The position numbers and the translations under genes were made by a program. A stretch of DNA of 64,000 nucleotides, from NCBI GenBank assembly GCA_902613655.1, contig CACMHR010000004.1, positions 1 through 64,000 of the forward strand, written 5' to 3'. Shown here piece after piece: positions 25,247-34,479 of the stretch. The notes beneath the pieces were generated by a model, which searched no databases, was not told where the DNA came from, and saw only the letters and a program-made list of their open reading frames with translations. How positions within the stretch are numbered: position 1 is the stretch's first letter; each line of letters opens with the position of its first letter. Source of the DNA: Anoxypelagibacter sp902613655 (GTDB taxonomy: Bacteria; Pseudomonadota; Alphaproteobacteria; Pelagibacterales; Pelagibacteraceae).

Positions 25247-25504
25247 TTAAAATTTTTGGAAATCTTCAGCTATTTTTACAACAAGTGTATTTTTATAATT
25301 TATCACTGATTCTTTTTTTTTGATAGATATTAAAATTTCATCATCCATATTTATAAATTCATTCAAAGCGTTTAAATAATCCACATCCAATTTATCAATA
25401 ATTGACTTTACAAAACCTATCATTAAAATATCCATTTCTTTAGTGCCTCTATAAGATGCTCTATAGATAATTTTATTTTTAAGATCTTCTTTATTTAATG
25501 GCAT
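25247..25504 (-). CDS. sdhE: succinate dehydrogenase assembly factor SdhE (FAD assembly factor)
   Basis: An 85-residue protein with the SdhE/YgfY core motif IIYRASYRGTKEMDILMIGF, equivalent to the conserved RGxxE segment. SdhE helps attach FAD covalently to the flavoprotein subunit of succinate dehydrogenase. The length matches the family. It is divergent from recG with only 16 bases between the start codons, a pairing often seen in alphaproteobacteria. Its stop codon abuts the 3' end of tRNA-Ser with no bases between. Confidence 0.92.
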   Translation of the reverse strand: MPLNKEDLKNKIIYRASYRGTKEMDILMIGFVKSIIDKLDVDYLNALNEFINMDDEILISIKKKESVINYKNTLVVKIAEDFQKF

Positions 25505-25520
25505 AATTTTTATATTAAAT

Positions 25521-27566
25521 ATGAATTATTCTAACTTTTTGCAATCAGACATAAATATCATAAAAGGCGTAGGAACAAAAACTAGAAAATATTTACAAAA
25601 AAAGAAAATTATAAAAGTAAAAGATTTATTGTGGGATCTGCCTTATTCTATTGTAGATAGATCAAAAATTACTAGTTTAGATAAGTTAGAAATAGGCAAA
25701 ATATTAACAATAAAGGTTAATGTTTTAAAATATAATTTCCCAAGAATAAGAAATTTACCAAATACAGTTATATGTGGAAATTATAGTAAAAAAATTAAAA
25801 TTGTATTTTTTAATAGCTTTGAGGGATATATAAGGAAAATTTTACCACTAAACAAAACAGTTATTATAAGCGGTAAAATTAATTATTACAAAAATAGTTA
25901 TCAAATAACAAATCCTACTTATGTAAAACCCTTAGAACAGATAGACGAGATAACTAAGATTTTTCCAAAGTATTCGCTTACTGAAGGTCTTTTAGAAAAA
26001 AATTATAGAAAACTAATAACGAATATAGTCGAAAAAATTGATGATAATTTTGAATGGCATGAAAACGAGTTTTTAAAAAAAAATAATTTTAAAAGTTTTA
26101 AAAAAACTTTAATTAATCTTCATAATCCGAAAAGTAACTTAGATGTATTTTCAAATGATTTTAGAAGACTCGCTTATGATGAGATATTATCAAATTTGCT
26201 TGTATTATATTCAGCAAGAAAAGTTGTTAAAATTAGAAAAAAGCGAAAAAAAACTTTTAAAAATGAATTGTCAAATATTTTGAAGAAAAATTTTAAATTT
26301 GAATTAACCAAGGGACAAAATAAAATATTATCAGAAATAGACATAGATTTAAAATCCAATTCGAGGATGTTCAGACTATTGCAGGGAGATGTTGGGTCTG
26401 GAAAAACAATATTAGCTTTAATTGCAGCCGCAAATGTCCTTGAAGATAATTTTCAAGTTGCATTCATGGCGCCCACAGAAATACTTGCAAAACAACATTA
26501 TGAATTAGCAATAGATTTATTTAAAACAACTAACATTAACATAGGTCTTATTACGAGTAAAATTGTTGGAACAGAAAAAAAAAAAATTATAAATAATCTA
26601 AGTAATGGAAATATAAAACTTTTATTTGGAACACATTCTCTATTTCAAAAAAAAATAAATTTTTTAAATTTAGGATTTGTTATTATTGATGAACAACATA
26701 AGTTTGGAGTTAATCAGAGAATTAAGCTCGCAAGAAAAGGAGGTGACAATTGTGATGTTTTAACTATGTCTGCAACGCCAATACCAAGAACAATGATGTT
26801 ATCTTTTTTTGGAGATATGGACATATCAGTTCTAGATGAAAAACCAAAATATAGAAAAGAAATTATAACTTTAATTAAACCTGAGAGTAAATTGAAAGAA
26901 ATAATTCCATTAATTAAAAAACAAATTAAATTAAATTTTCAAGTATTTTGGGTTTGTCCATTAATTGAGCAATCAAAAAAACTTAACTTTTCATCAGCTA
27001 AAAAAAAATTTAGTGATATTAATAAATTATTTCCAAATAATGTAGGTCTTATACATGGGAATATGAGTATTGATGAAAGAAATAAAGTTTTAAATTTATT
27101 TATTGATAAAAAAATTAAAATTTTAGTTAGCACAACTATTATTGAAGTTGGCATTAATTTTCCTGACGCAAATACTATCATAATTGAAGATTCAAATAAA
27201 TTTGGTTTATCTCAACTTCATCAATTACGTGGTAGGGTTGGACGAGGTAGTTCGGTTTCCTATTGTATTTTAACGTATAAAAAAAATTTGAGTACGAACG
27301 CAAAAAAACGTTTAAAAATTTTAAGGGAAACAAATAATGGTTTTATTATTGCTGAGGAAGATTTAAAAATAAGAGGTCACGGTGATTTATTGGGTTTTCA
27401 ACAAAGTGGTATTAAAAATTTTAAATTTGCTGACCCAGTTCATCATAAAGATTTATTTTTGTCAGCTGAAAATAAAATTAACACTTTTAATTTTAATTCG
27501 CTTAAAAAATATGAAAAATTAATAAAGCTTCATGATAGAGCAGATATAATTAATGAAGTTAAATAA
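25521..27566 (+). CDS. recG: ATP-dependent DNA helicase RecG
   Basis: A 681-residue superfamily 2 helicase. The N-terminal wedge domain (KGVGTKTRKYLQKKKI and an OB-like fold) is followed by Walker A LLQGDVGSGKTILALIAA, Walker B as VIIDEQHKFGVNQR, the MSATPIPRTM motif III and the motif VI region QLHQLRGRVGRG. The C-terminal hallmark is RGHGDLLGFQQSG. RecG remodels stalled replication forks and branched recombination intermediates. The length and motifs are complete. Its partner gene sdhE diverges from it across 16 bases. Confidence 0.97.
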   Translation: MNYSNFLQSDINIIKGVGTKTRKYLQKKKIIKVKDLLWDLPYSIVDRSKITSLDKLEIGKILTIKVNVLKYNFPRIRNLPNTVICGNYSKKIKIVFFNSFEGYIRKILPLNKTVIISGKINYYKNSYQITNPTYVKPLEQIDEITKIFPKYSLTEGLLEKNYRKLITNIVEKIDDNFEWHENEFLKKNNFKSFKKTLINLHNPKSNLDVFSNDFRRLAYDEILSNLLVLYSARKVVKIRKKRKKTFKNELSNILKKNFKFELTKGQNKILSEIDIDLKSNSRMFRLLQGDVGSGKTILALIAAANVLEDNFQVAFMAPTEILAKQHYELAIDLFKTTNINIGLITSKIVGTEKKKIINNLSNGNIKLLFGTHSLFQKKINFLNLGFVIIDEQHKFGVNQRIKLARKGGDNCDVLTMSATPIPRTMMLSFFGDMDISVLDEKPKYRKEIITLIKPESKLKEIIPLIKKQIKLNFQVFWVCPLIEQSKKLNFSSAKKKFSDINKLFPNNVGLIHGNMSIDERNKVLNLFIDKKIKILVSTTIIEVGINFPDANTIIIEDSNKFGLSQLHQLRGRVGRGSSVSYCILTYKKNLSTNAKKRLKILRETNNGFIIAEEDLKIRGHGDLLGFQQSGIKNFKFADPVHHKDLFLSAENKINTFNFNSLKKYEKLIKLHDRADIINEVK

Positions 27567-27573
27567 TAATGGG

Positions 27574-28185
27574 TTATGGGTTAAAACTTCCAGCAGAAAC
27601 TATAAATTTCGATGCTTCTTCAAAAGATAAATCTAAATAAATAACTTCGTCTTTAGGAAACATAAGTAAAAAACCACTTGTAGGATTTGGAGTTGTTGGC
27701 ACAAAAACATTTATTAGTTCTTTACCAGCCTTGTTTTTAATTTCACCAGTATTTTCTTTAGTTGCAAACCCAACTGCATAAACCCCTTTTCTAGGATATT
27801 CAATTAAAACTACAGTTTTTTTATCTGATTTACTTTTAGTAAAAGTTTCTATTAATTGTTCAACTGCAGAATATACAGTTCTTATGATAGGTATCTTATT
27901 TAGTACACTTTCAAAAAGATTAAAAAGTCTTTTCCCTATAAAAGATAACGAAAGCCATCCAATAATTGTTATTAAAAGTACTGCGATTAGTATTTCTAAA
28001 CCAGGAATATTGTAAGGCAGATAATGATTAGGGTTAATTTCTTTAGGTATTAACTTTGACGATACGTTTATTATAAATACCGTTAGGTAAAGAGTTATAC
28101 CGATAGGTATTAGAACCACTACTCCGGCAATAAAATTATTACGAAGTGAAGATAATAAGGATTTTTTCGGTTTAATTTTTGCCAT
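27574..28185 (-). CDS. DUF502 family membrane protein
   Basis: A 203-residue protein with two membrane helices near the N-terminus (NFIAGVVVLIPIGITLYLTVF and GLEILIAVLLITIIGWLSLSF), followed by a soluble part containing KIPIIRTVYSAVEQLIETF and FVPTTPNPTSGFLLMFP. These are the conserved segments of the DUF502 family, whose function is unknown. It is convergent with recG, with 7 bases between stops; the sdhE/recG/DUF502 neighbourhood is common in alphaproteobacteria. Divergent from the M48 protease gene. Confidence 0.9.
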   Translation of the reverse strand: MAKIKPKKSLLSSLRNNFIAGVVVLIPIGITLYLTVFIINVSSKLIPKEINPNHYLPYNIPGLEILIAVLLITIIGWLSLSFIGKRLFNLFESVLNKIPIIRTVYSAVEQLIETFTKSKSDKKTVVLIEYPRKGVYAVGFATKENTGEIKNKAGKELINVFVPTTPNPTSGFLLMFPKDEVIYLDLSFEEASKFIVSAGSFNP

Positions 28186-28235
28186 TTCAATATTCTTTCA
28201 AATACAAATCAATTTTTTTTTGTTAAGATTCGGCA

Positions 28236-29084
28236 ATGAAGAAATTTTATAACATAAATAGACGTAAATTTCTTGAGCTTTTTGGATGTTCCTGTTGTGG
28301 TATTTTAACGTCTTCCTGTGCAACAGTGCCAATAACTGACAGAAGACAACTCACGATATATCCTGAAAGTGCAATCAATGCTCAAGCAGCTAAAGCATAT
28401 GAAAAATTAAAAAATTCAAAGAAAATTAAATTGATCGAAAAAGGTAAAGATTTAAATAATATTATTGATATTGGAGACAAGATATCAAAATCAGTATCTA
28501 TATTTTTTAAAAATCAAAATTTACCAGATCCTACAAGTAATTTTACTTGGGAGTATATCTTGATTGATAATAAAAAAGTTAAAAATGCATGGTGTATGCC
28601 TGGAGGTAAAATTGCAGTTTATACAGGGATATTGGATGTTACAAAAAATATTAATGGTTTGGCTGCGGTGATGGGACATGAAATAGCACATGCAGTTGCT
28701 AAACACTCAGTCGAGAGAATGAGTGCGGCTATGGCAGTAAATGTTACAACTCAAATAGCAGATATTTTTACGGGTGGTAAAATATCTCAAACACGTAATA
28801 CAATTGGTAGGGCATCAGGAATGGATGTGCTTCAGCTTGGTATTATGAATCCATTTGGAAGAAAACAAGAAAGTGAAGCTGATTATTTAGGATTAATTTT
28901 TTCTTCACTATCTGGATATAACATTAAGGAAGCTGTTAATTTATGGAAACGAATGAAAGAAGCTAATAAAGGTAAAGAACCGCCACAATTTATGAGCACC
29001 CATCCTTCTAGTGAAAATAGAATTAATAGTTTAAATAAGTGGATACCGAAAATTATTTTAGAATATCCACCATTAAAAGTTTAA
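28236..29084 (+). CDS. M48-family zinc metalloprotease, exported lipoprotein
   Basis: A 282-residue protease. The N-terminus has a Tat-like NRRKFLELFG followed by a lipobox (LTSSC, Cys28), so the protein is probably a lipoprotein in the periplasm. The zinc motif is MGHEIAHAVAKHSVE (His148, Glu149, His152) and the third ligand lies in RKQESEADYLGL. THPSSENRINSLNKWIP ends the domain. This is the BepA/LoiP-like M48 group, involved in outer-membrane protein quality control. It is convergent with tRNA-Lys. No TPR domain follows, unlike BepA. Confidence 0.92.
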   Translation: MKKFYNINRRKFLELFGCSCCGILTSSCATVPITDRRQLTIYPESAINAQAAKAYEKLKNSKKIKLIEKGKDLNNIIDIGDKISKSVSIFFKNQNLPDPTSNFTWEYILIDNKKVKNAWCMPGGKIAVYTGILDVTKNINGLAAVMGHEIAHAVAKHSVERMSAAMAVNVTTQIADIFTGGKISQTRNTIGRASGMDVLQLGIMNPFGRKQESEADYLGLIFSSLSGYNIKEAVNLWKRMKEANKGKEPPQFMSTHPSSENRINSLNKWIPKIILEYPPLKV

Positions 29085-29088
29085 ATGA

Positions 29089-29164
29089 TGGTGAGCCGTG
29101 TTGGATTCGAACCAACGACACCTTCCTTAAAAGGGAAGTGCTCTACCAACTGAGCTAACGGCCC
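29089..29164 (-). tRNA. tRNA-Lys (anticodon TTT)
   Basis: A 76-base tRNA on the minus strand. The acceptor GGGCCGT pairs with ACGGCTC (one G-U pair), the D arm contains GCTCAGTTGGTAGAGC, the anticodon loop is CTTTTAA (anticodon TTT), the T arm is GGTTCGAATCC, and CCA is encoded. It lies 52 bases after tgt on the same strand and ends 4 bases from the convergent M48 stop codon. Confidence 0.96.
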
Positions 29165-29216
29165 GTTAAAGAAACTCCTTTTATATATAAAAAAGATAAA
29201 TTTCAATTAGTAAATA

Positions 29217-30332
29217 TCAGTTATACTTATTTTTATATTTTTTGTAAAATGCTTCAAATGTCCCAGTTTTAATCGACTCTCTAATTTTCCTCATAAATTC
29301 TTGATAAAAGTTTACGTTATGAAGTGAAATCAACATTGAGGCTAGGATTTCATTAGTATTAATTAGATGGTTTAAATAGCTTTTTGAATATTTATTAAGA
29401 TTGTTTATTTTGCATTTTTTATCTAATGGGTTTTTGTCTTTTTTGAACTTACTATTTCTAAGATTTACTTTTCCATCCCAAGTAAAAGCTAACCCTGTTC
29501 TGCCTGACCTTGTTGGCATGACACAGTCAAACATATCGATACCATTTTTAACAGCGCCTAAAATATCTGATGGAGTGCCTACTCCCATTAAATATCTTGG
29601 CTTATTTTTAGGCATTAAGTAAGTCGTATCCTCTAAAGTTTTTAGCATTTGATCTTGGGTCTCACCTACAGCCAATCCCCCTAAAGCATACCCATCAAAA
29701 TTTAACTCAAGTAATTTTTCTAAACTTTCGTGGCGTAAATCTTTGAAAATACCTCCTTGGACTATCCCAAAAAGGGCTTTTGAACTAGATTTTCCAAAAG
29801 CAATTTTAGATCTTTTTGCCCAATATGTTGAAGTATCAATAGCACTGGAAATAATTTTTTTATCTTCGGTGAGTTTTGGACATTCATCTAAAACCATTAA
29901 TATATCTGAGTTTATTTTTTTTTGTATTTCAATGCTTTTTTCAGGACTTAATAAAAATTTTTTTCCATCAACGTGAGATGAGAAAAAAGCCCCTTTATCT
30001 TTATCGATTTTAGTAAATTTTGATAATGACATTATTTGAAAACCACCAGAGTCAGTCAAAATAGGTTTGTTCCAATTCATATATTTATGAAGGCCCCCAA
30101 ATCTATTTAAAATTTCAGTGCCTGGTCTTAAAAATAAGTGATAAGTGTTTCCTAATATTATTTCAGTGCCAGTTTTCAATATATCGTCGGTAAAAATACT
30201 TTTTACGGTTCCTAAGGTTCCAACAGGCATAAAAGCTGGCGTATTAATGACTCCACGTTTAGTGTGAATTTTACCAAGTCTGTAACTATCTTTTGATTTT
30301 ATTAATTCAAAAAAAAATTTTTTTGAACTCAT
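29217..30332 (-). CDS. tgt: tRNA-guanine transglycosylase (queuosine pathway)
   Basis: A 371-residue TIM-barrel enzyme that replaces guanine 34 of GUN-anticodon tRNAs with preQ1. Diagnostic segments are TPAFMPVGTLGTVKS, LGNTYHLFLRPG, DSGGFQIMSL (nucleophile/base region), GGLAVGE and FDCVMPTRSGRTGLAFT. The zinc site expected near the C-terminus (CxCxxC plus His) is degraded: only Cys307 and His338 remain, while the other two positions are Ile309 and Leu312. The gene starts 3 bases after the cyclophilin stop codon. The family is certain; metal binding is doubtful. Confidence 0.95.
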   Translation of the reverse strand: MSSKKFFFELIKSKDSYRLGKIHTKRGVINTPAFMPVGTLGTVKSIFTDDILKTGTEIILGNTYHLFLRPGTEILNRFGGLHKYMNWNKPILTDSGGFQIMSLSKFTKIDKDKGAFFSSHVDGKKFLLSPEKSIEIQKKINSDILMVLDECPKLTEDKKIISSAIDTSTYWAKRSKIAFGKSSSKALFGIVQGGIFKDLRHESLEKLLELNFDGYALGGLAVGETQDQMLKTLEDTTYLMPKNKPRYLMGVGTPSDILGAVKNGIDMFDCVMPTRSGRTGLAFTWDGKVNLRNSKFKKDKNPLDKKCKINNLNKYSKSYLNHLINTNEILASMLISLHNVNFYQEFMRKIRESIKTGTFEAFYKKYKNKYN

Positions 30333-30335
30333 TAA

Positions 30336-30893
30336 CTATTTTTTAATAGTAATATTTAAAATTTTATCAGGATTTGATACAGAGCCATTCGGACCATCTC
30401 CTTTTTTAATTTGATCAACAAATTCCATACCTTTAATAACTTTTCCAAAAACAGTATATTGTCTATCCAAATGTGGTGCAGCTTCTAAACAAATAAAAAA
30501 CTGACTATTACCACTATTAGGATTTGATGATCTTGCCATTGATACAGTTCCTCTTTCATGGGGTATATTATTAAATTCTGATTTAAGATCTGGAAGTGAA
30601 GATGATCCTGTTCCAGCTCTATCTAGACTAAAGGTTTCTTTATTAGAATTACCAAACTCTACATCACCAGTTTGAGCCATAAAACCATCAATAACTCTAT
30701 GAAAAACAACACCGTCATATTCTTTATTTGTGGAAAGTGCAAGAATTCTTTCTACATGTTTGGGAGCGTGATCACTAAAGAGTTCGATCTCAACAATACC
30801 ATATTCTAGTTTAATTAAAATTTTATTCTCCATAGCCGATAATTTAAAATTTGCAAATATTATAAATACAAATATTAAATAAATCTTTCTCAT
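30336..30893 (-). CDS. cyclophilin-type peptidyl-prolyl isomerase with signal peptide
   Basis: A 185-residue cyclophilin. A signal peptide (KIYLIFVFIIFANFKLSA) precedes the catalytic domain, which shows VVFHRVIDGFMAQTGD (the active-site Arg), FNNIPHERGTVSMARS, NSGNSQFFICLEAAPHLD and YTVFGKVIKGMEFVD. It should catalyse proline isomerisation of periplasmic proteins, like PpiA. The start overlaps the coaD stop by four bases; the coaD-cyclophilin-tgt order is typical of alphaproteobacteria. Confidence 0.94.
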   Translation of the reverse strand: MRKIYLIFVFIIFANFKLSAMENKILIKLEYGIVEIELFSDHAPKHVERILALSTNKEYDGVVFHRVIDGFMAQTGDVEFGNSNKETFSLDRAGTGSSSLPDLKSEFNNIPHERGTVSMARSSNPNSGNSQFFICLEAAPHLDRQYTVFGKVIKGMEFVDQIKKGDGPNGSVSNPDKILNITIKK

Positions 30894-31384
30894 TCAAGTT
30901 TTTCTTTAATTGCTTTAATAACAGATCTTGATACAAACTTTTTCAAATCTCCTTTAAGTTTTCCTACTTCCTTAACAAATTTGGATGAAATAATTTCGTT
31001 TTCTATACTAGACATTAAAAAAATTGTTTCTATTTTGTCGTCAAGTTTTTTATTCATACCAGCTAATTGAAATTCATACTCAAAATCCGACACTGCTCGT
31101 AAACCACGTATTATTATAGATGCATTAAATTTTTTACATAATTTAACTGTAAGACTTTGGAATGAAACAATTTTAATTTTATTTTTTTTAAGCTTTAAAT
31201 CATCAAATAATGATTTTTTTAAAATTTCTATTCTCTCATCAGTAGAAAATAAATAATCTTTTTCTGAAGAATCCGATATTGCTACAACAAGTTTATCAAC
31301 TACTTTTAATGATTTTTTGATAATATCAATGTGGCCAAAAGTAATTGGATCAAAAGTTCCAGGATATATACCTATTCTACTCAT
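30890..31384 (-). CDS. coaD: pantetheine-phosphate adenylyltransferase
   Basis: A 164-residue nucleotidyltransferase with the GTFDPITFGHIDII segment (TxGH motif), KLVVAISDSSEKDYLFS, IIRGLRAVSDFEYEFQLAGMN and IFLMSSIENEIISSKFVKEV. It performs the fourth step of coenzyme A synthesis, forming dephospho-CoA from phosphopantetheine and ATP. The length matches the family. Its start overlaps the gyrA stop by one base and its stop overlaps the cyclophilin start, so gyrA-coaD-ppi-tgt reads as one operon. Confidence 0.96.
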   Translation of the reverse strand: MSRIGIYPGTFDPITFGHIDIIKKSLKVVDKLVVAISDSSEKDYLFSTDERIEILKKSLFDDLKLKKNKIKIVSFQSLTVKLCKKFNASIIIRGLRAVSDFEYEFQLAGMNKKLDDKIETIFLMSSIENEIISSKFVKEVGKLKGDLKKFVSRSVIKAIKEKLE

Positions 31385-33957
31385 TAAGAAATATTATTAT
31401 CTATCTTAATGGCAGAAACAACCTTTTCTTCACCAGATAATTTTATTATCCTAACACCTTGTGTATTTCTGCCCGCAATTCTTATTTCTTTTACATGACA
31501 TCTGATTACTCTGCCTTTGTCTGTAGACAATATTATTTCATCTTCGTTGGACACTATTAATGTCGATGTTACATTGCCGTTTCGGGTTGAATTTATAATT
31601 CCGATTATACCCTTGCCTCCTCTGTTCGTTACTCTAAAATCGTGATAGGAGGTACGTTTTCCGTAACCATTTTCAGTAATAGATAAAATAAATTTATCAA
31701 CGTTTTCTTTTTTACTGCCATTTTTTTTAATTATCGACTGAGTTTCTTTATTACTATCTACTATAGAAAGTGACATGACAGAGTCGTTTTCGGATAAGTC
31801 AATACCTCTAATACCTTTCGAAGAACGACCTTTAAACAACCTCAACTTTTTGGACATGAAACGAATACATTTTCCATTCTTAGATCCCAAAATTATATCT
31901 TGATCCTCTCTACACTTTTCCACCCCAATTATCTTATCATTTTCATCAAGTTTCATTGCTATTTTACCACTTGCATTAATATTTATAAAGTCAGCTAAAG
32001 AATTTTTTCTAATTTTTCCACTTGATGTAGCAAATACAACAAAAAGATTTTTCCATTCCTCATCGTTTTCAGGTAGTAACATTGTTGAGGTTATTGACTG
32101 ATTTGTTTTTAAAGGCAGCAAATTAAATAATGATTTACCTTTTGAATTTAAACTTCCTTTAGGTATCTTCCATGCTTTTAGTTTGTACGCCAATCCTTGT
32201 GAAGAAAAAAACAATACTTGACTATGTGAATTTCCAGACAGAATTCTTACAACAAAGTCTTCATCTCTCGTTGTAATTCCCGTTTTTCCTTTTCCACCTC
32301 TTTTCTGTGTTTTAACTGCAGCAAGAGATCCCCTTTTAATATAACCTTGATTGGTAATATTTATAACAACAGACTCTTTTTGAATAGTTTCTTCAATATT
32401 ATAATTTAGAACTGCATCAATAATTTTTGTTCGTCTTTTAACTGAAAATTTCGACTTTATTTCTTCTAGCTCGTTAATAATCAAGTTAAATAATTCTTTT
32501 TTTGATTTTAACAATTTATTAAAATAAATTATCTGCTCTGAAAGTTTTTTAATTTCAGTTTCAATTTCTGTTATTCCTAAAGCTGTTAATTTTTGTAATT
32601 TTAATTCTAAAATTGAGTCAACTTGTTGGTTGCTAAGTTGATATTTCGAAATTGATTGTTTTTTTTCAATTAATGATATTAGCTTTGAACTTTTTTTAAC
32701 AGCCCATTTTTTATTAAGAAGATTTTTTTTAGCAGTTTCTGTATCCTTTGATGATTTAATAATTTTTATTATTGTATCAATATTTTCAACTGCTGATGCA
32801 ATACCAATAAGAATATGTGCCCTTTCCTCAGTTTTTTTTAAATCAAATTTAATTCTTCTAACTACAGTCTTTTCCCTGAAATCTACAAATTCAGAAATAA
32901 ATTCTTTTAGATTCAAAACTTTTGGTCTACCATCAACAATTGCTAAAGTGTTAAAACCGAAAGACGACTCAATTGAGGTAAGTTTATATAATTGTCTTTT
33001 AATTGTTTCGGGTTCAACTCCCCTTCTTAAATCTATAACAACTCTAATTCCATCTCGATTAGACTCGTCTCTAATGTCACTTACACCTTCTATTTTTTTC
33101 TCCCTTGAAAGATCTGCAATTTTTTCATTTAAGATAGATTTGTTTACTTGATATGGTATTGATTTTATTATTAAACGCGTTTTACCATTTTTTAATGACT
33201 CTTCGCCTATTTCACCTCTAATTTTAAATGAACCTCTTCCTTTGTTATATCCTTGTTTAATTATATCTTTGCCAATTATAATCCCTCCTGTAGGGAAATC
33301 TGGTCCAGGAATGTGCTTCATTAGTTGAGATATCGTTATGTCTTTATTTTTAATAAAATCTATTGTTCCATTAATAACTTCGCCTAAATTATGAGGAGGA
33401 ATACTCGTAGCCATTCCAACAGCTATTCCCCCGGCGCCATTAACTAATAAATTTGGATAATGTGATGGAAGAACAACCGGTTCTTTCTCTGTATCGTCAT
33501 AATTGTTTCGATAATCAATTGTATTTTTTTCTATACCGTCTGTTAAAAATTGTGCAACTTTAGAAAGCTTTGTTTCTGTATATCTCATTGCTGCAGGTGG
33601 ATCACCATCGATTGATCCAAAATTTCCTTGACCTTGTATAAGAGGTAAACTCATTGAAAATTCTTGTACTAATCTCACCAAAGCATCGTAAACTGCTTGA
33701 TCTCCATGCGGATGATATTTACCAATTACATCTCCAACTATTCTTGCTGACTTTCTGAAAGGTTTACTCCAATCATATCCACCTTTATACATCGCATAAA
33801 TTATTCTTCTATGAACTGGTTTAAGACCGTCTCTTACATCCGGTAAAGCTCTACTAACAATAACGCTCATTGCATAAGATAAATATGAAGAGCTCATTTC
33901 TTGGTGAACTAAAATAGAATTAGGTATGGTATTATTTTTAATCTCTGATTTTTGCAT
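31384..33957 (-). CDS. gyrA: DNA gyrase subunit A
   Basis: An 857-residue type II topoisomerase subunit. The catalytic tyrosine is Tyr126 in PPAAMRYTET. A gyrase box, QKRGGKG, separates it from ParC, and the beta-pinwheel repeats (EDFVVRILSG, DKIIGVEKC, ENGYGKRT, NEDEIILSTDKGR) fill the C-terminal third. With GyrB it supercoils DNA using ATP. At the fluoroquinolone-contact position equivalent to E. coli Ser83 there is Gln87 (HPHGDQAVYD), while the Asp of position 87 is kept. The gene follows ssb by four bases on the same strand. Confidence 0.97.
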   Translation of the reverse strand: MQKSEIKNNTIPNSILVHQEMSSSYLSYAMSVIVSRALPDVRDGLKPVHRRIIYAMYKGGYDWSKPFRKSARIVGDVIGKYHPHGDQAVYDALVRLVQEFSMSLPLIQGQGNFGSIDGDPPAAMRYTETKLSKVAQFLTDGIEKNTIDYRNNYDDTEKEPVVLPSHYPNLLVNGAGGIAVGMATSIPPHNLGEVINGTIDFIKNKDITISQLMKHIPGPDFPTGGIIIGKDIIKQGYNKGRGSFKIRGEIGEESLKNGKTRLIIKSIPYQVNKSILNEKIADLSREKKIEGVSDIRDESNRDGIRVVIDLRRGVEPETIKRQLYKLTSIESSFGFNTLAIVDGRPKVLNLKEFISEFVDFREKTVVRRIKFDLKKTEERAHILIGIASAVENIDTIIKIIKSSKDTETAKKNLLNKKWAVKKSSKLISLIEKKQSISKYQLSNQQVDSILELKLQKLTALGITEIETEIKKLSEQIIYFNKLLKSKKELFNLIINELEEIKSKFSVKRRTKIIDAVLNYNIEETIQKESVVINITNQGYIKRGSLAAVKTQKRGGKGKTGITTRDEDFVVRILSGNSHSQVLFFSSQGLAYKLKAWKIPKGSLNSKGKSLFNLLPLKTNQSITSTMLLPENDEEWKNLFVVFATSSGKIRKNSLADFININASGKIAMKLDENDKIIGVEKCREDQDIILGSKNGKCIRFMSKKLRLFKGRSSKGIRGIDLSENDSVMSLSIVDSNKETQSIIKKNGSKKENVDKFILSITENGYGKRTSYHDFRVTNRGGKGIIGIINSTRNGNVTSTLIVSNEDEIILSTDKGRVIRCHVKEIRIAGRNTQGVRIIKLSGEEKVVSAIKIDNNIS

Positions 33958-33961
33958 CTAA

Positions 33962-34420
33962 CTAAAATGGAATTTCGTCGTCAAGATCTGAATTTTCTTG
34001 TGAAATTTTATCATTTGGTAAACTACTTTTGTCTTGATTATTTTCAGAGCTTTTCATTGACTGATTATTCCCACCCAACATTGTTAGAGATGAATTAAAA
34101 CCTTGCAAAACGACCTCTGTTGAGTATTTGTCTTGACCTAATTTTTCATCTCTCCATTTTCTAGTACTTAACTGTCCTTCTAAATAGACATTTGCACCTT
34201 TTTTTAAATATTGTTGGACTATATTTACTAATCCTTCATTGAAAATTACTACTCTATGCCATTCTGTTTTTTCTTTTCTTTCACCTGTAGATTTATCTTT
34301 CCAAGACTGACTCGTTGCTATGCTTAACCTTGCGACGTTTTTTCCATTAACCATTTGCTTGATTTCTGGGTCTGCTCCCAATCTTCCTATTAGTTGTACC
34401 TTATTTAAACTTCCTGACAT
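33962..34420 (-). CDS. ssb: single-stranded DNA-binding protein
   Basis: A 152-residue SSB with an N-terminal OB fold (LNKVQLIGRLGADPEIKQM, TEWHRVVIFNEGL, VYLEGQLSTRKW), a flexible Asn/Ser-rich tail and the acidic C-terminal tip DLDDEIPF that recruits repair and replication proteins. It protects single-stranded DNA as a tetramer. It diverges from uvrA, as in E. coli, where the pair shares a LexA-controlled region. On its strand a perfect TATAAT lies at 34440-34435. gyrA follows after four bases. Confidence 0.97.
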   Translation of the reverse strand: MSGSLNKVQLIGRLGADPEIKQMVNGKNVARLSIATSQSWKDKSTGERKEKTEWHRVVIFNEGLVNIVQQYLKKGANVYLEGQLSTRKWRDEKLGQDKYSTEVVLQGFNSSLTMLGGNNQSMKSSENNQDKSSLPNDKISQENSDLDDEIPF

Positions 34421-34460
34421 AATAAATTAGACTTATTATAATGATAAAAATAACTATAGC

Positions 34461-34479
34461 ATATTTACATTGTAAATAT
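34461..34479. promoter_or_regulatory. 19-bp palindrome between ssb and uvrA, candidate operator
   Basis: ATATTTACA and TGTAAATAT are perfect inverted 9-bp arms around a single T. The element sits in the 89-bp divergent region, about 21 bases upstream of the -10 box on the ssb side and 31 bases before the uvrA start codon. ssb and uvrA share SOS control in E. coli, but this sequence matches neither the E. coli LexA box nor the alphaproteobacterial GTTC-N7-GTTC form. Binding factor unknown. Confidence 0.45.
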
